This document shows, one piece after another, positions 39,650 through 48,732 of a DNA stretch of 64,000 nt (position 1 is the stretch's first letter; each line of letters opens with the position of its first letter). Position numbers and translations under genes: made by a program. Source of the stretch: Desertimonas flava (GTDB lineage Bacteria > Actinomycetota > Acidimicrobiia > Acidimicrobiales > Ilumatobacteraceae); assembly GCF_003426815.1 (NCBI RefSeq), contig NZ_QKYK01000003.1:62001-126000 (forward strand), given 5' to 3'. The notes beneath the pieces were generated by a model that was not told the origin of the DNA, did no database searches, and worked only from the letters and a program-made list of their open reading frames with translations.

Positions 39650-39692
39650 CTGGGCGCGATCCGTGTCGCTCAGCGTCACGAATCGCGCCCAG
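39650..39692 (+). terminator. Long hairpin between TetR and deacetylase genes
   Basis: A 16-nt arm starting CTGGGCGCGAT pairs with its complement (one mismatch) across an 11-nt loop. A third copy of the arm sequence lies at 39621, so the element may be a decayed repeat. Confidence 0.65.
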
Positions 39693-39743
39693 ATCATCGA
39701 TCGTCGAGCGAACGGGCGGATGATCCGATTGCCTGGGACGGCG

Positions 39744-40553
39744 ATGGCGACGATCGTGTTCTTTCACGCCCACCCCGACGACGAGGTGATGGGCACCGGA
39801 GGTTCGGCGGCCCGGGCGAGCGACGAGGGCCACCGCGTCGTGCTGGTCGTGGCGACCAACGGCGATCACGGCGAGGTACCGCCGGACCTGGCCGACGGGG
39901 AGACCCTCATCGACCGGCGCCGGGCCGAGACCGCCCGATCGGCGGCGATCCTCGGGATCCACCGGATCGCCTGGCTCGGCTACCAGGACTCCGGCATGAC
40001 CGGTTGGGACCAGAACGGCCACCCCGCCAGCTTCTGGCAGGCCCCCGTCGACGACGCCGCGAACCGTCTCGCCGCGGTGCTGCGCGAAGAGAACGCCGAC
40101 ATCCTCGTGACCTACGACTGGCACGGCGCCTACGGGCACCCCGACCACGTGCAGGTGCACCGGGTCGGCCATCGCGCCGCCGAGCTCGCCGGCACCCCGA
40201 AGGTGTACGAATCGACGTGGAACCGCGACGCTATGAAGGAGATGGCCGCCGACTTCACGTCCAGCGATCCCTCGATCGGCGAGGAGTTCGACCCCGACGG
40301 CCCGTCCGACGACGGCAACCCGTTCGGTGAGCCGGCCTCGGCGATCCACCTCGCGGTCGACGTCACGCCGTACCTCACCCACAAGCGCCAGGCGATCGCG
40401 TGCCACGCCAGCCAGACCACCGACGCCGGGATGTTCGCGGCGATGCCCGAGGACCTCTTCAACCGGGGCTTCGCCACCGAATGGTTCATCGAGCCAGGCG
40501 TGAGCGGTCCACCGGTGCCCGGCTGGCTGCTCGACGAGGCGCCTCCGAGATAG
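39744..40553 (+). CDS. PIG-L/LmbE-type zinc deacetylase
   Basis: This 269-residue metal-dependent N-deacetylase belongs to the MshB/Mca/BshB fold. The zinc motif HPDDE is at residues 10-14, and GHPDHVQVH supplies the third ligand. Mycothiol-related roles (MshB or Mca) are typical in actinobacteria, but the specific member cannot be named here. The ATG at 39744 gives the canonical N-terminus; ATG 39720 is possible. A palindromic terminator overlaps the stop. Confidence 0.87.
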   Translation: MATIVFFHAHPDDEVMGTGGSAARASDEGHRVVLVVATNGDHGEVPPDLADGETLIDRRRAETARSAAILGIHRIAWLGYQDSGMTGWDQNGHPASFWQAPVDDAANRLAAVLREENADILVTYDWHGAYGHPDHVQVHRVGHRAAELAGTPKVYESTWNRDAMKEMAADFTSSDPSIGEEFDPDGPSDDGNPFGEPASAIHLAVDVTPYLTHKRQAIACHASQTTDAGMFAAMPEDLFNRGFATEWFIEPGVSGPPVPGWLLDEAPPR

Positions 40554-40573
40554 TGCCAGGCACTATCTCGGAG
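40543..40573. terminator. Bidirectional hairpin between deacetylase and nrdJ
   Basis: Perfect 14-bp arms CTCCGAGATAGTGC / GCACTATCTCGGAG with a CAG loop. It overlaps the deacetylase stop and precedes the nrdJ stop on the other strand. Confidence 0.8.
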
Positions 40574-40590
40574 CACTCCGTCGGAGGCGG

Positions 40591-43500
40591 CTACGAGCAG
40601 CCGCTGGTGCTGCCGCAGCTGGGGCAGGCGTGGCAGGAGCCGGCGCGGACCATCGTCACGCCGCACTGCATGCACATCGGCGCGTCGCTCGCCGCCCGGT
40701 CGCGGATGACGCCGGCCGCCGGCGTGTTGTCCTGCGGCGTCGGCGTGGTGATGCCGAGCTCCATCTGGTCGGCCAGCTCGCCGGCCGGCGGCAGCGACTT
40801 CGGGTCGGGCATCATCTCGGTGCCCGTCGACGTCTCGACCAGGGTTTCCTCCATGCCGGGCAGCGTCGGCTGCAGCCGCTCGCTGACCGAGAAGATGCCC
40901 AGCTCGGCCCGCTCGTCGTAGGTCATGTACTCGACGGCGAGGCGGCGGAAGAGGTAGTCCATCACCGAGCTGGCGAAGCGGATCTCGGGGTCGTCGGTCA
41001 TGCCGGCCGGCTCGAAGCGCATGTTGACGAACGCCTCGACGAACGCCCGCAACGGCACGCCGTACTGGAGGCCGTAGGAGATCGACTTGGCGAAGGCGTC
41101 CATGATGCCCGACATCGTCGAGCCCTGCTTCGACACCGTGAGGAAGACCTCGCCGGGACGGCCGTCGTCGTACTCGCCGATGGTGACGAAGCCTTTGCAG
41201 TCGGCGACGCGGAACTCGAACGTTCGCCCGCGCCGGCTCTTGGGCAGCTTCTGGCGCACCGGACGGTGCACGACCCTCTCGACGATGCGCTCGACGATGG
41301 CCTGCGGCGTGTGGGTCTCGAGCGCCAGCTCGTTCACCTCGGCGACCGGCACGGCACCATCGGACTTCTTCGTCGTCGACAGCGGCTGGCCGACCTTGCA
41401 GTTGTCGCGGTACACCGCAACGGCCTTGACGCCCAGCTCCCACGCCAGCATGTGCACGCCGGCGATGTCGTCGACCGATGCGTCCTCGGGAAGGTTGATC
41501 GTGTTGTGATTGAGGATCCCGTTGGCGACGAACGTCTGATTTGACGGAACCGACACGTCGTAAACTTCGGCCACGCCGTCGTCCTCGATCTCGGTGACCG
41601 GCGAGAACCTGATGTTCTCGTCAAGCACCTGATTCACCCAGTGAGGTAGTCGAGCGCCGTAGAGCCGAGCCAACTCGACACTGCGGCGAGTAGGCCACGT
41701 CGTCCGGTGATCTCGCAAGTGGCCGAAGTGCGAACGGGTCCGGCCCCGAACGCCCGGACCGCGTCGTGAGGAAGGAATCAGCGCGAGGAGCTCATGAGGC
41801 GGTATCGGAACGATGTCTGCTGCGTTGATTCCGATCGGCAGGTCGAGCAGGAGTTGGGCTCGAGCCGCCTTCTCCGGCTCCATGAATGGGACGAGCTCGC
41901 AGAGCCGGCGAGCTGACCCGCCTGTTACATAGACCTCTCCGTACGACTTGTCGTACGTCTTGTTGTACTTGCTGATGCGACTGCTGACGATGCCGAGGTT
42001 GGTGAGCACCGCTTGGAGATCGTCGAGCAGGCCCGGCGAATCGAGGCAGATGGCCCACCTCGGCTGCCCGCGAACCGTCGCGTACGCATCCAGCGACAAC
42101 CCATCGAGAAATGCGAGCACGTGTTCTCGTCGCGAGGTCAGCACTGCGTCGGGGATCCGCTTCTGGGAGGCTCTGCGACCGCAGCCGAGATGGTCGAGGA
42201 ACTCCACGATGGTCTTGGAGCTCACGATGACATCCGGGCACCGCACACCGTCGTCGACAATCTTCGCGTCGACACCGAACGCCTCGCTCCACGCCGAGAC
42301 GATCGCTTCCCTCACGGCCGCGACTGAGTTGGTGATCCGAACGGTCCAGGTGCTCTGGACGGTGCAGCCCTCCGACGCGTAGGCACCGAGCAGGAATGCC
42401 AACTGCTCGGTCATCTCGGTTGGAATCGCCACACGATGTTGAGATCCGTGCATGGGTGAGGGATCGAAATCGCTGAACGCTGCCGGAATGGTCGACCAAA
42501 GCTCGGCCCCGTAGCGCACTGCGACGAGGTCTCCGGGCGCTAGTTCGTCGAGCCGGCGCCAGACGAAGCCCGTCCCGTCTCCGACGAGGACTCGATGGTT
42601 CGGAGTTCCGGTGATCTGGTGACCATTTCGGAGCACGAGGCGGCGAACAGGGCGGCGACCGCCGTAGTAGAAGGCGTTCGTCTTGCGGGGACCGTCGAGC
42701 GAGTCCACCGCGATGATCTCGTCACGGGTGGTGTCAGGCCCCTCACCCTGATGCAGCGACGCGATCCGAATCAACCCCTCGGACGTAGGCAGCAACGAGT
42801 CCCCTGTGACGCACTTCGAGAGTGCACCCGAGAAGAACGGCTGGATGGCGCCCATCATGCGGACGTGGCCCTCGTAGTGGATCACGTTGTCGCCCATCGA
42901 GCAGGCGAAGACCGGCAGGTGCTCGGACCGCAGGTGCGGGGCGCCGACGATCGACTTCTCACGGTCGATGTAGTCGACGATGTCGTCGACCTGCGAGTCG
43001 GTGTAGCCGAGCGTGCGCAGCGCCCGCGGGATCGTCTGGTTGACGATCGACATCGTGCCGCCGCCGACGAGCTTCTTCGTCTTCACCAGCGAGAGGTCGG
43101 GCTCGATGCCCGTGGTGTCGCAGTCGAGCATGAAGCTGATCGTGCCGGTGGGTGCGGCGACGGTGGCCTGGCTGTTGCGGACGCCGTAGTCCTCGGCGAT
43201 GGTGACGGCATCGTCCCATGCGGCGAGGCTGGCCCGGGCGACGTAGCCGGGAACGACCTCGGCCCCTTCGACGTTGCGGCTGGCGTCGCGGTGCATGCGC
43301 AGCACGTCGAGCATCGGTTCGGCGTTGTCGTGATAGCCCGAGAAGGGCCCCATGCGCGCGGCGGTCCGCGCCGAGGTGGCGTAGGCGTGACCGGTCATCA
43401 GCGACGTGAGCACGCCTGCCCACGCCCGTCCCTCCACCGAGTCGTACGGCAATCCGAGCGCCATCAGCAGGGCGCCGAGGTTGGCATGGCCGAGACCGAG

Positions 43501-44787
43501 CTGGCGGAATGCCCGTGTGTTGTCGGCGATCGATTCGGTCGGATAATCGGAACGGCCGACGAGGATCTCCTGCGCAGTGAACACAACTTCGACCGTGTGC
43601 TTGAAGGCATCGACGTCAAATCGATCGTCATCGAGATACTTCAAAAGATTGATAGAAGCCAGATTGCACGCGCTGTTATTTACACTAAGATACTCTGAAC
43701 AAGGGTTACTTGCCTCGATCGGCGCGGTGTTGGACAGCGTGTGCCAGCGGTTGATCGTCGTGTCGAACTGCAGGCCGGGGTCGGCGCACTCCCACGCCGC
43801 GGCGGCGATGTCGTGCCAGAGGTCGCGGGCCCGAATGGTCTCGATCACCTCGCCGGTCGTGACGGCGCGCAGCGGCCACTCGGCGTCGTCGCGCACCGCC
43901 TGCATGAACTCGTCGGTGACCCGGACGGAGTTGTTGGCGTTCTGGTACTGCACCGAGAACGAGTCCTTGCCGTCGAGATCCATGTCGAAGCCGGCGTCGC
44001 GCAGGGCGCGGATCTTGCGCTCTTCGATGGCCTTGCACCAGACGAACTCGGAGATGTCCGGATGATCCGCGTTGAGGATGACCATCTTCGCCGCCCGGCG
44101 GGTGGTACCGCCGGACTTGATGGTGCCGGCCGATGCGTCGGCGCCGCGCATGAAGCTGACGGGACCGGAGGCCGTGCCACCGCCACGGAGCCGCTCCTTG
44201 CTCGAGCGGAGGTGCGACAGGTTGGTGCCGGCACCGGAGCCACCCTTGAAGATGAGCCCCTCCTCGCGGTACCAGTTGAGGATCGACTCCATCGTGTCGT
44301 CGACCGACAGGATGAAGCAGGCGCTCGACTGCGCCTTCGCCCCGGGCACCCCGATGTTGAACCACACCGGGCTGTTGAACGCGGCCCGCTGCGTGACGAG
44401 GATGTACTTCAACTCGTCGACGAACGTGGCGGCCTCGCGGTCGTCGGCGAAGTATCCGCCCTCGACGCCCCATCGAGCGATCGTGTCGGCGACGCGGTCG
44501 ACCACCTGACGGAGCGATGACTCGCGCTCGGGCGTACCGAGCGCCCCGCGGAAGTACTTCTGGGCCACGACGTTGGTTGCGTTCTGCGACCAGTCGGCGG
44601 GAAACTCGACGTCGGTCTGCTCGAAGGCGATCGACCCGTCGGCGAAGTTGGTGATGCGGGCATCCCGGCGCTCCCAGACGACTTCGTCGTACGGGTGCAC
44701 ACCCGGCGAGGTGAACAGGCGCCGCAGCCCGATGCGGGGAGCGTCGCCGTCGGGGCCGGCGTTCACGGGATCAGGTGCCAGCGACAT
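40591..44787 (-). CDS. nrdJ: Adenosylcobalamin-dependent ribonucleotide reductase (class II), with intein
   Basis: NrdJ reduces ribonucleotides to deoxyribonucleotides using coenzyme B12. The 1398-residue precursor contains a 437-residue intein (659-1095), leaving 961 residues, normal for actinobacterial NrdJ. Extein landmarks are FNSPVWFNIG, KGGSGAGTNLSHLRSSKE, the active-site region NPCSEYLSVNNSACNLASIN, ATVAAPTGTISFM and a C-terminal Cys-rich tail (CMQCG, CHACPSCGSTSGCS). AGGAG lies 8 nt before the ATG. Its likely repressor nrdR is encoded ~3 kb away in the same window. A short AT-rich patch lies over the active-site codons. Confidence 0.96.
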   Translation of the reverse strand: MSLAPDPVNAGPDGDAPRIGLRRLFTSPGVHPYDEVVWERRDARITNFADGSIAFEQTDVEFPADWSQNATNVVAQKYFRGALGTPERESSLRQVVDRVADTIARWGVEGGYFADDREAATFVDELKYILVTQRAAFNSPVWFNIGVPGAKAQSSACFILSVDDTMESILNWYREEGLIFKGGSGAGTNLSHLRSSKERLRGGGTASGPVSFMRGADASAGTIKSGGTTRRAAKMVILNADHPDISEFVWCKAIEERKIRALRDAGFDMDLDGKDSFSVQYQNANNSVRVTDEFMQAVRDDAEWPLRAVTTGEVIETIRARDLWHDIAAAAWECADPGLQFDTTINRWHTLSNTAPIEASNPCSEYLSVNNSACNLASINLLKYLDDDRFDVDAFKHTVEVVFTAQEILVGRSDYPTESIADNTRAFRQLGLGHANLGALLMALGLPYDSVEGRAWAGVLTSLMTGHAYATSARTAARMGPFSGYHDNAEPMLDVLRMHRDASRNVEGAEVVPGYVARASLAAWDDAVTIAEDYGVRNSQATVAAPTGTISFMLDCDTTGIEPDLSLVKTKKLVGGGTMSIVNQTIPRALRTLGYTDSQVDDIVDYIDREKSIVGAPHLRSEHLPVFACSMGDNVIHYEGHVRMMGAIQPFFSGALSKCVTGDSLLPTSEGLIRIASLHQGEGPDTTRDEIIAVDSLDGPRKTNAFYYGGRRPVRRLVLRNGHQITGTPNHRVLVGDGTGFVWRRLDELAPGDLVAVRYGAELWSTIPAAFSDFDPSPMHGSQHRVAIPTEMTEQLAFLLGAYASEGCTVQSTWTVRITNSVAAVREAIVSAWSEAFGVDAKIVDDGVRCPDVIVSSKTIVEFLDHLGCGRRASQKRIPDAVLTSRREHVLAFLDGLSLDAYATVRGQPRWAICLDSPGLLDDLQAVLTNLGIVSSRISKYNKTYDKSYGEVYVTGGSARRLCELVPFMEPEKAARAQLLLDLPIGINAADIVPIPPHELLALIPSSRRGPGVRGRTRSHFGHLRDHRTTWPTRRSVELARLYGARLPHWVNQVLDENIRFSPVTEIEDDGVAEVYDVSVPSNQTFVANGILNHNTINLPEDASVDDIAGVHMLAWELGVKAVAVYRDNCKVGQPLSTTKKSDGAVPVAEVNELALETHTPQAIVERIVERVVHRPVRQKLPKSRRGRTFEFRVADCKGFVTIGEYDDGRPGEVFLTVSKQGSTMSGIMDAFAKSISYGLQYGVPLRAFVEAFVNMRFEPAGMTDDPEIRFASSVMDYLFRRLAVEYMTYDERAELGIFSVSERLQPTLPGMEETLVETSTGTEMMPDPKSLPPAGELADQMELGITTPTPQDNTPAAGVIRDRAASDAPMCMQCGVTMVRAGSCHACPSCGSTSGCS
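41503..42813 (-). other. Intein with LAGLIDADG endonuclease in NrdJ
   Basis: The intein spans residues 659-1095 of the precursor. It starts with Cys1 (CVTGDSLLPTSEG), has the block B TxxH-type GTPNHRVLV, and ends FVANGILNHN with the terminal His-Asn; the +1 extein residue is Thr. The flanking extein joins as GALSK/TINLP, a highly conserved site. LLGAYASEG and FLDGLSLDAYATV resemble the two LAGLIDADG helices. All splicing residues appear present, so it should be active. Confidence 0.93.
43581..43717 (-). other. AT-rich recoded patch in the nrdJ extein
   Basis: Within GC-rich nrdJ, this stretch over the active-site segment (SNPCSEYL to TVEVVF) uses AT-ending codons. I count 36 G/C in the 90 bases 43621-43710 (40%). 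The protein remains conserved and in frame, so this is a DNA-level anomaly, not a broken gene. Confidence 0.7.
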
Positions 44788-45283
44788 GCCGGGCTCCTTT
44801 CACTTTGGCGTTCGTGTCTCTGCATCTCGAGGTGTTGACGTTGGTGTTGACGTTGACGGATGACGTTGCCCACCCGTCGTACGAGAAGTGCAGGAACGAC
44901 ACCAGTGTAGTTCCGCGCGTCGCAGACGTGATCGAAGGGGCGCCGGACTCCGACGAGCGGGCGGCACGCAGGTTCAGGAATCCCATGCCCTGCGGGCCTG
45001 GAACACCCACGTCTCCCGCCCCATCGAGGCATTCGACCAGCAATCCGCGTGCCGCACCGCTGTCGGCTCCGGTGGTTACGGTAGGCGACGCCCGCTGTGG
45101 GTAGGTAGTGGCAAAACCCTGTGAATTCAGTGTGGGTTTCCCTGTGGTCTTCGTGGGCGCCAGATGTGGGCAACCGCACCGTCCGATCCTGTTCGGGAAG
45201 TCGTCACACTCCGGACATCGTCCCCTGCCGCTTCGCCGTCGATCGTGCCGGCCGCCCACCCGCCCCACTGCCATCATGAGCAG
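44788..45283. other. Divergent nrdJ / RibD-like regulatory region
   Basis: This 496-bp gene-free stretch contains the nrdJ promoter palindrome (44893-44914), GTTGACG-type short repeats in the nrdJ leader (about 44832-44866), and several TGTGGG motifs near 45090-45180 on the plus strand. Neither a recognisable B12 riboswitch nor a good NrdR box was found. Confidence 0.5.
44893..44914 (-). promoter_or_regulatory. nrdJ promoter: -10 TACACT inside a 22-bp imperfect palindrome
   Basis: GGAAC and ACAC on the left mirror GTGT and GTTCC on the right (9 of 11 pairs). The minus-strand TACACT (44904-44909) lies within it. The leader to nrdJ would be ~110 nt. Confidence 0.45.
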
Positions 45284-46033
45284 GTGCGACAGATCTTTCC
45301 TTCCGCTTCCGGTACCGGCGAGGGCCTCGATGTCGACCTCGACGCGCTGTACGGCGCCGCCCGTCCGAGGCGTCCCGGGCGTCCGTGGGTGGCCGTCTGC
45401 ATGATCACCGGCATCGACGGGTCGACTGTGGTCGACGGCGCGTCGGGCGGACTCGGCAACGACGGCGATCGGGCGGTGTTCAGCGCCCTGCGACGAGCGG
45501 CCGACGTGATCATCGTCGGCGCCGGCACGGCGACCGCCGAGGGGTACGGACCGCCGGGGCGAGCCGAACAGCGCATCGGTGTCGTCACGGCGTCGGGGCG
45601 CGTGGACACCTCCACCGAGTTGTTCCGCTCGGGCGCGGGGTTCTTGATCACGACCGAGGACGAGTCGGGATCGCACGAGGGCGTCGACGTCGTCCGTGCC
45701 GGCACGGGGTCGGTCGATCTCGACCTGGCCCTCGCCCGGCTCGAGCCGGTCGTGGGACCGGTGCGATTCGTCCAGGCCGAGGGCGGGCCCCGTCTCAACG
45801 GATCGCTCGCCGCGGCCGACGTGATCGACGAGATCAACTGGTCGATCGCCCCGTTGCTCACCGGAGGCGACGGCTCCCGCCTCACGGTCGGAGCGCCCGA
45901 GCAGATGCGACGATTCCGCCCGGTGCACGTCCTCACCGACGAGGCCGGCTACCTGTTCACCCAGTGGCGTCGCCACGACGCGACCGGGGAGGCCGACGGA
46001 CGCTCGGTGGCCGTCAGCCCGGCCGCGCCCTGA
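45284..46033 (+). CDS. RibD C-terminal-domain / DHFR-like pyrimidine reductase
   Basis: This 249-residue single-domain reductase of the RibD-C/DHFR fold resembles mycobacterial Rv2671. It has the segments VAVCMITGIDGSTV, ALRRAADVIIVGAGTATAEGYG and QAEGGPRLNGSLAAADVIDE. It could reduce the riboflavin pathway pyrimidine or act as an alternative dihydrofolate reductase. The GTG at 45284 was chosen from the domain start; a weak CATCAT lies 6 nt upstream. It overlaps the convergent glycosyltransferase gene by 20 nt. Confidence 0.82.
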   Translation: MRQIFPSASGTGEGLDVDLDALYGAARPRRPGRPWVAVCMITGIDGSTVVDGASGGLGNDGDRAVFSALRRAADVIIVGAGTATAEGYGPPGRAEQRIGVVTASGRVDTSTELFRSGAGFLITTEDESGSHEGVDVVRAGTGSVDLDLALARLEPVVGPVRFVQAEGGPRLNGSLAAADVIDEINWSIAPLLTGGDGSRLTVGAPEQMRRFRPVHVLTDEAGYLFTQWRRHDATGEADGRSVAVSPAAP

Positions 46034-47656
46034 CCACGCCGAACGCCGCACCGACCACAACGGTCCGCCCGCCGTCGGAGTAGCGGGCGACCTCGCCGTA
46101 GGGCTCCGGCAGGCCGTCGGCGTACGGACCGACGAAGACGTGAGCCGTCACATCGGCTGCGTCCGGTCCAGCGCCCAGGCGACGGTGGGTGCCGTACTGG
46201 GTGCTGCTGTACTCGCCGGCGACGCGCACCTCGATCCCGGCACGGACGAGGGCCGCCGCCAAGGCGTCGTGGTACGGGTCCGGGAGTTGGCGCCCGAGCG
46301 TGTTCAGGTAGACCACACCGGCGCCGTCGAACTGCGACGCGACATCGACGAGCTCGCCGACGGAGGCGACGCTGCCCGCCAACACCTGCTGCGAGCTGAG
46401 CAGCTGGTTCGACGTCGGGACGGTCGCGACGAGGGCGACGGCGGCCACGAGGGCGACCGCGGCCACGGCGTCACGACGCGCCGGCACCGCACCGAGGCGC
46501 AAGGCGGCGACGAGCAGGTAGGCGGTGAGAAACGCCCCGATCACCCACAGCCACCGGACCCGGTGCGGCGAGAACCCGAACGCGTCGACCGGAAGCCCGG
46601 CGGCCGAGACGACAGCCGCGGCGAGCAGGACGACTGACAGCACACCACCGGCGATCACGGTCCAGTCGTCACGGCGCCGGGCCACGGCGACGGTGCCGCC
46701 GATGGCACCGACCACGACGGCGAGGCCGGCCACCGCCCACGGAAGCGCCACCCAGTCGCCGGCGAAGCCACCCGAGAGCGGGGAGCTCGTACGCATTCCA
46801 CCACGGGTCCAGGCGGGCGGCTTGACGATCACGGAGGCCACCGCCCGCAGCGAGTCCCCGAGGCCCAGCGCGGGGCCCGGTCCGTCGTCCGTTCCCCCAC
46901 GCACGGCATGGCGCCACAGGCTCGACACGTTCCCCGAGCCGAACCACTGGTCGAGCAACGGCTGGGTCCAGACGACCACGGCGATCACGGCGGCGACGAC
47001 GACGGACCGTCGATCGAGGACGTGACCACGACGCGCCCGGACGATCCGCAGGATCACCGCCGTCGCCGCGGCGACGGGAACGAGCAGGAGGTGGCTCCCA
47101 TGGGTCTGCACGGCGAACGACAGCGCGACGACCCCGACCGGGGCCGCCGCATCGTGGCCGGCGGCGAACGCCCAGGCGGCGACGATCCCACACAGGAACG
47201 GCAGCATCGCGGCGATGGGCTGCCACGGGTCGAAGAGCCCCTCGCTTCCCAGCGACCAGACCAGCAGGGCGACGATGCTGGCGACCACGGCGGCGCCGAG
47301 CCCGCCGAGCATGCGCCGCGCCGCCCATGCCGTGGCGCCGACGGCGGCGGCGCTGATCACCGCCGAGCCGAGGAACAGACCCGCACCGCCCGGCAGCAGC
47401 CGAACGGGGATCGCCAGCAGGTCGAGCTGGAGCGGTCCCGGATGGGCGACGATCCCACCGGTCTGCGAGGCCGATGACACGAGACCGACGAGCGGGATGT
47501 CATCGCTGAGCACGTCGAGGGCACGGTCTCAGTGACCGCGTTGTCCTCGAGCGGTACGACGCCACGGACGACGGCCCGCGCCGCGCAGAACAGGACCGTG
47601 GTGATCGTGGCGGCCGGGATCAGCCGCCACCACCCGTCGTCAGCCTCGGTCACCAC
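46014..47656 (-). pseudogene. Membrane glycosyltransferase-like protein with a frameshift near 47527
   Basis: A polytopic (~11 helices) GT-C-like protein. The N-terminal part (GTG 47656, ...VVRGVVPLEDNAVTE) is in one frame and the remainder (RALDVLSDDIPLVG..., to 46014) in another. A one-base deletion around 47526-47527 separates them. Joined, the product has ~546 residues with the usual acidic first loop. It starts inside the 3' end of nrdR (17-nt overlap). It may be a real recent mutation or an assembly error. Confidence 0.72.
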
Positions 47657-48104
47657 CGAGCTTGCTCAACAGCTCGATCTCCCGGTGAAAGTCGGCGGCA
47701 GCGTCGAAGTTCTTGTACACGCTGGCAAAGCGCAGGTAGGCCACCTCGTCCACGTCGCAGAGCTGTTCGAGGACGCAGAGGCCGATCTGGGCGCTCGTCG
47801 TCTCCGAGCCCTTGAGGCGCACGGCGTCCTCGACGGCCTCGGCGATCTGCTCGATCTGCTCGGCGGAGATGTGCCGCCCCTTGGTGGCCGCGACCAGCCC
47901 GTTGACCACCTTGGTCCGGTCGAAGGGCTCGACGCTCCCACTGGACTTCACGACGGTGAGCGGCGCTTCGTCGACGCGCTCGAACGTCGTGAACCGATGG
48001 TCGCACGAGGGACAACGGCGGCGGCGCCGCACAGCCGCGCCTTCCGACGCGAGCCGAGAGTCGACGACCTTCGTGTCGTCCGCCTGGCACACAGGGCAAT
48101 ACAC
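47640..48104 (-). CDS. nrdR: Transcriptional repressor NrdR
   Basis: NrdR senses ATP/dATP and represses ribonucleotide reductase genes. The 154-residue protein has an N-terminal zinc ribbon (YCPVC...RCPSC), RFTTFER and then an ATP-cone. GTG 48104 gives the canonical start and lies 8 nt after TACGCT on the minus strand; an upstream start at 48143 adds only non-family sequence. Its likely target nrdJ is in this window. The position beside lexA matches mycobacteria and corynebacteria. Confidence 0.96.
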   Translation of the reverse strand: MYCPVCQADDTKVVDSRLASEGAAVRRRRRCPSCDHRFTTFERVDEAPLTVVKSSGSVEPFDRTKVVNGLVAATKGRHISAEQIEQIAEAVEDAVRLKGSETTSAQIGLCVLEQLCDVDEVAYLRFASVYKNFDAAADFHREIELLSKLGGDRG

Positions 48105-48181
48105 CGCCGTCGAGCGTACTCCCCTCCCCTGTCGACCAACCACGACCGGCCACGACCGGCCACGACCGGGTCGGGGGACGA

Positions 48182-48535
48182 TCAGGCGGCCCGGCGGGAG
48201 TGGACGATCGACGCCGAGTCGGGCGTGAGGCAGGACACCCCCGACTCGGCGTCAGATCTCGCAGCGCGGGCCGCGTCGGCGCGGTGGCCGCGCCAGAGGG
48301 CGGCGGCGCAGCGCACCCAGACCACGACGATCGCCCCGGCGACCACCCGCTCGAACACGGCTCGGCCGGTCGTCCCTCCCGCCGCGGTGTCGAGCAGCGA
48401 CGTCAGCGCCGCAGCGATGACGATGACCGCCACCGCGGCCGTGAGCCGCCGCCGGCGATAGGTCGCCGCCGACCGGCGTCGCAGCGGCCCATGATGCGCG
48501 TGCAGCCGGGTGGGAACCAGTGGGGTTGCGTGCAT
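48182..48535 (-). CDS. Small membrane protein between nrdR and lexA (candidate SOS division inhibitor)
   Basis: This 117-residue protein has a basic N-terminus, a hydrophobic helix at ~33-52 and a second weaker one at ~66-84, then a polar tail. GAGAGGAG lies 5 nt before the ATG at 48535, fixing the start. It is divergent from lexA across four LexA-box-like sites. In mycobacteria and corynebacteria the gene in this exact place (chiZ/Rv2719c, divS) is an SOS-induced division regulator. No LysM domain is seen, so the assignment rests on position and regulation. Confidence 0.65.
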   Translation of the reverse strand: MHATPLVPTRLHAHHGPLRRRSAATYRRRRLTAAVAVIVIAAALTSLLDTAAGGTTGRAVFERVVAGAIVVVWVRCAAALWRGHRADAARAARSDAESGVSCLTPDSASIVHSRRAA

Positions 48536-48624
48536 CTCGCTGCTCCTCTCATGCGGGGTGATCATGCGGTGACCGGGCGGGGTGATCGTGCGTGCATCTG
48601 GCGGCGTCGACCCCGGAAATGGAT

Positions 48625-48651
48625 CGAACAGTCGTGCCGAACGAACGTACG
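48625..48651. promoter_or_regulatory. Two adjacent LexA-box-like sites
   Basis: CGAACAGTCGTGCC (48625-48638) shares its first 11 bases with the recA box. It runs into CGAACGAACGTACG (48638-48651). They are ~90-115 bp upstream of the small membrane protein gene. Confidence 0.6.
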
Positions 48652-48676
48652 TGAAACGGACGTTCGGCAGTCAAGC

Positions 48677-48690
48677 AGAACCGGCGTTCG
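48677..48690. promoter_or_regulatory. LexA-box-like site
   Basis: AGAACCGGCGTTCG keeps the GAAC-N4-GTTC core of the actinobacterial SOS box. Confidence 0.65.
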
Positions 48691-48732
48691 ACGTCAACCC
48701 CCGAAGGGAACACGCGTTGTCGGAACAGATGT

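Noticed and set aside
41503-43717. Prophage or genomic-island origin for the lower-GC part of nrdJ
   Set aside because: No integrase, attachment repeats or phage genes; the anomaly is limited to the intein and one short exon patch.
44788-45283. Cobalamin riboswitch or NrdR boxes upstream of nrdJ
   Set aside because: The B12-box core and the ACAC-N8-GTGT operator pattern were looked for on both strands and not found.
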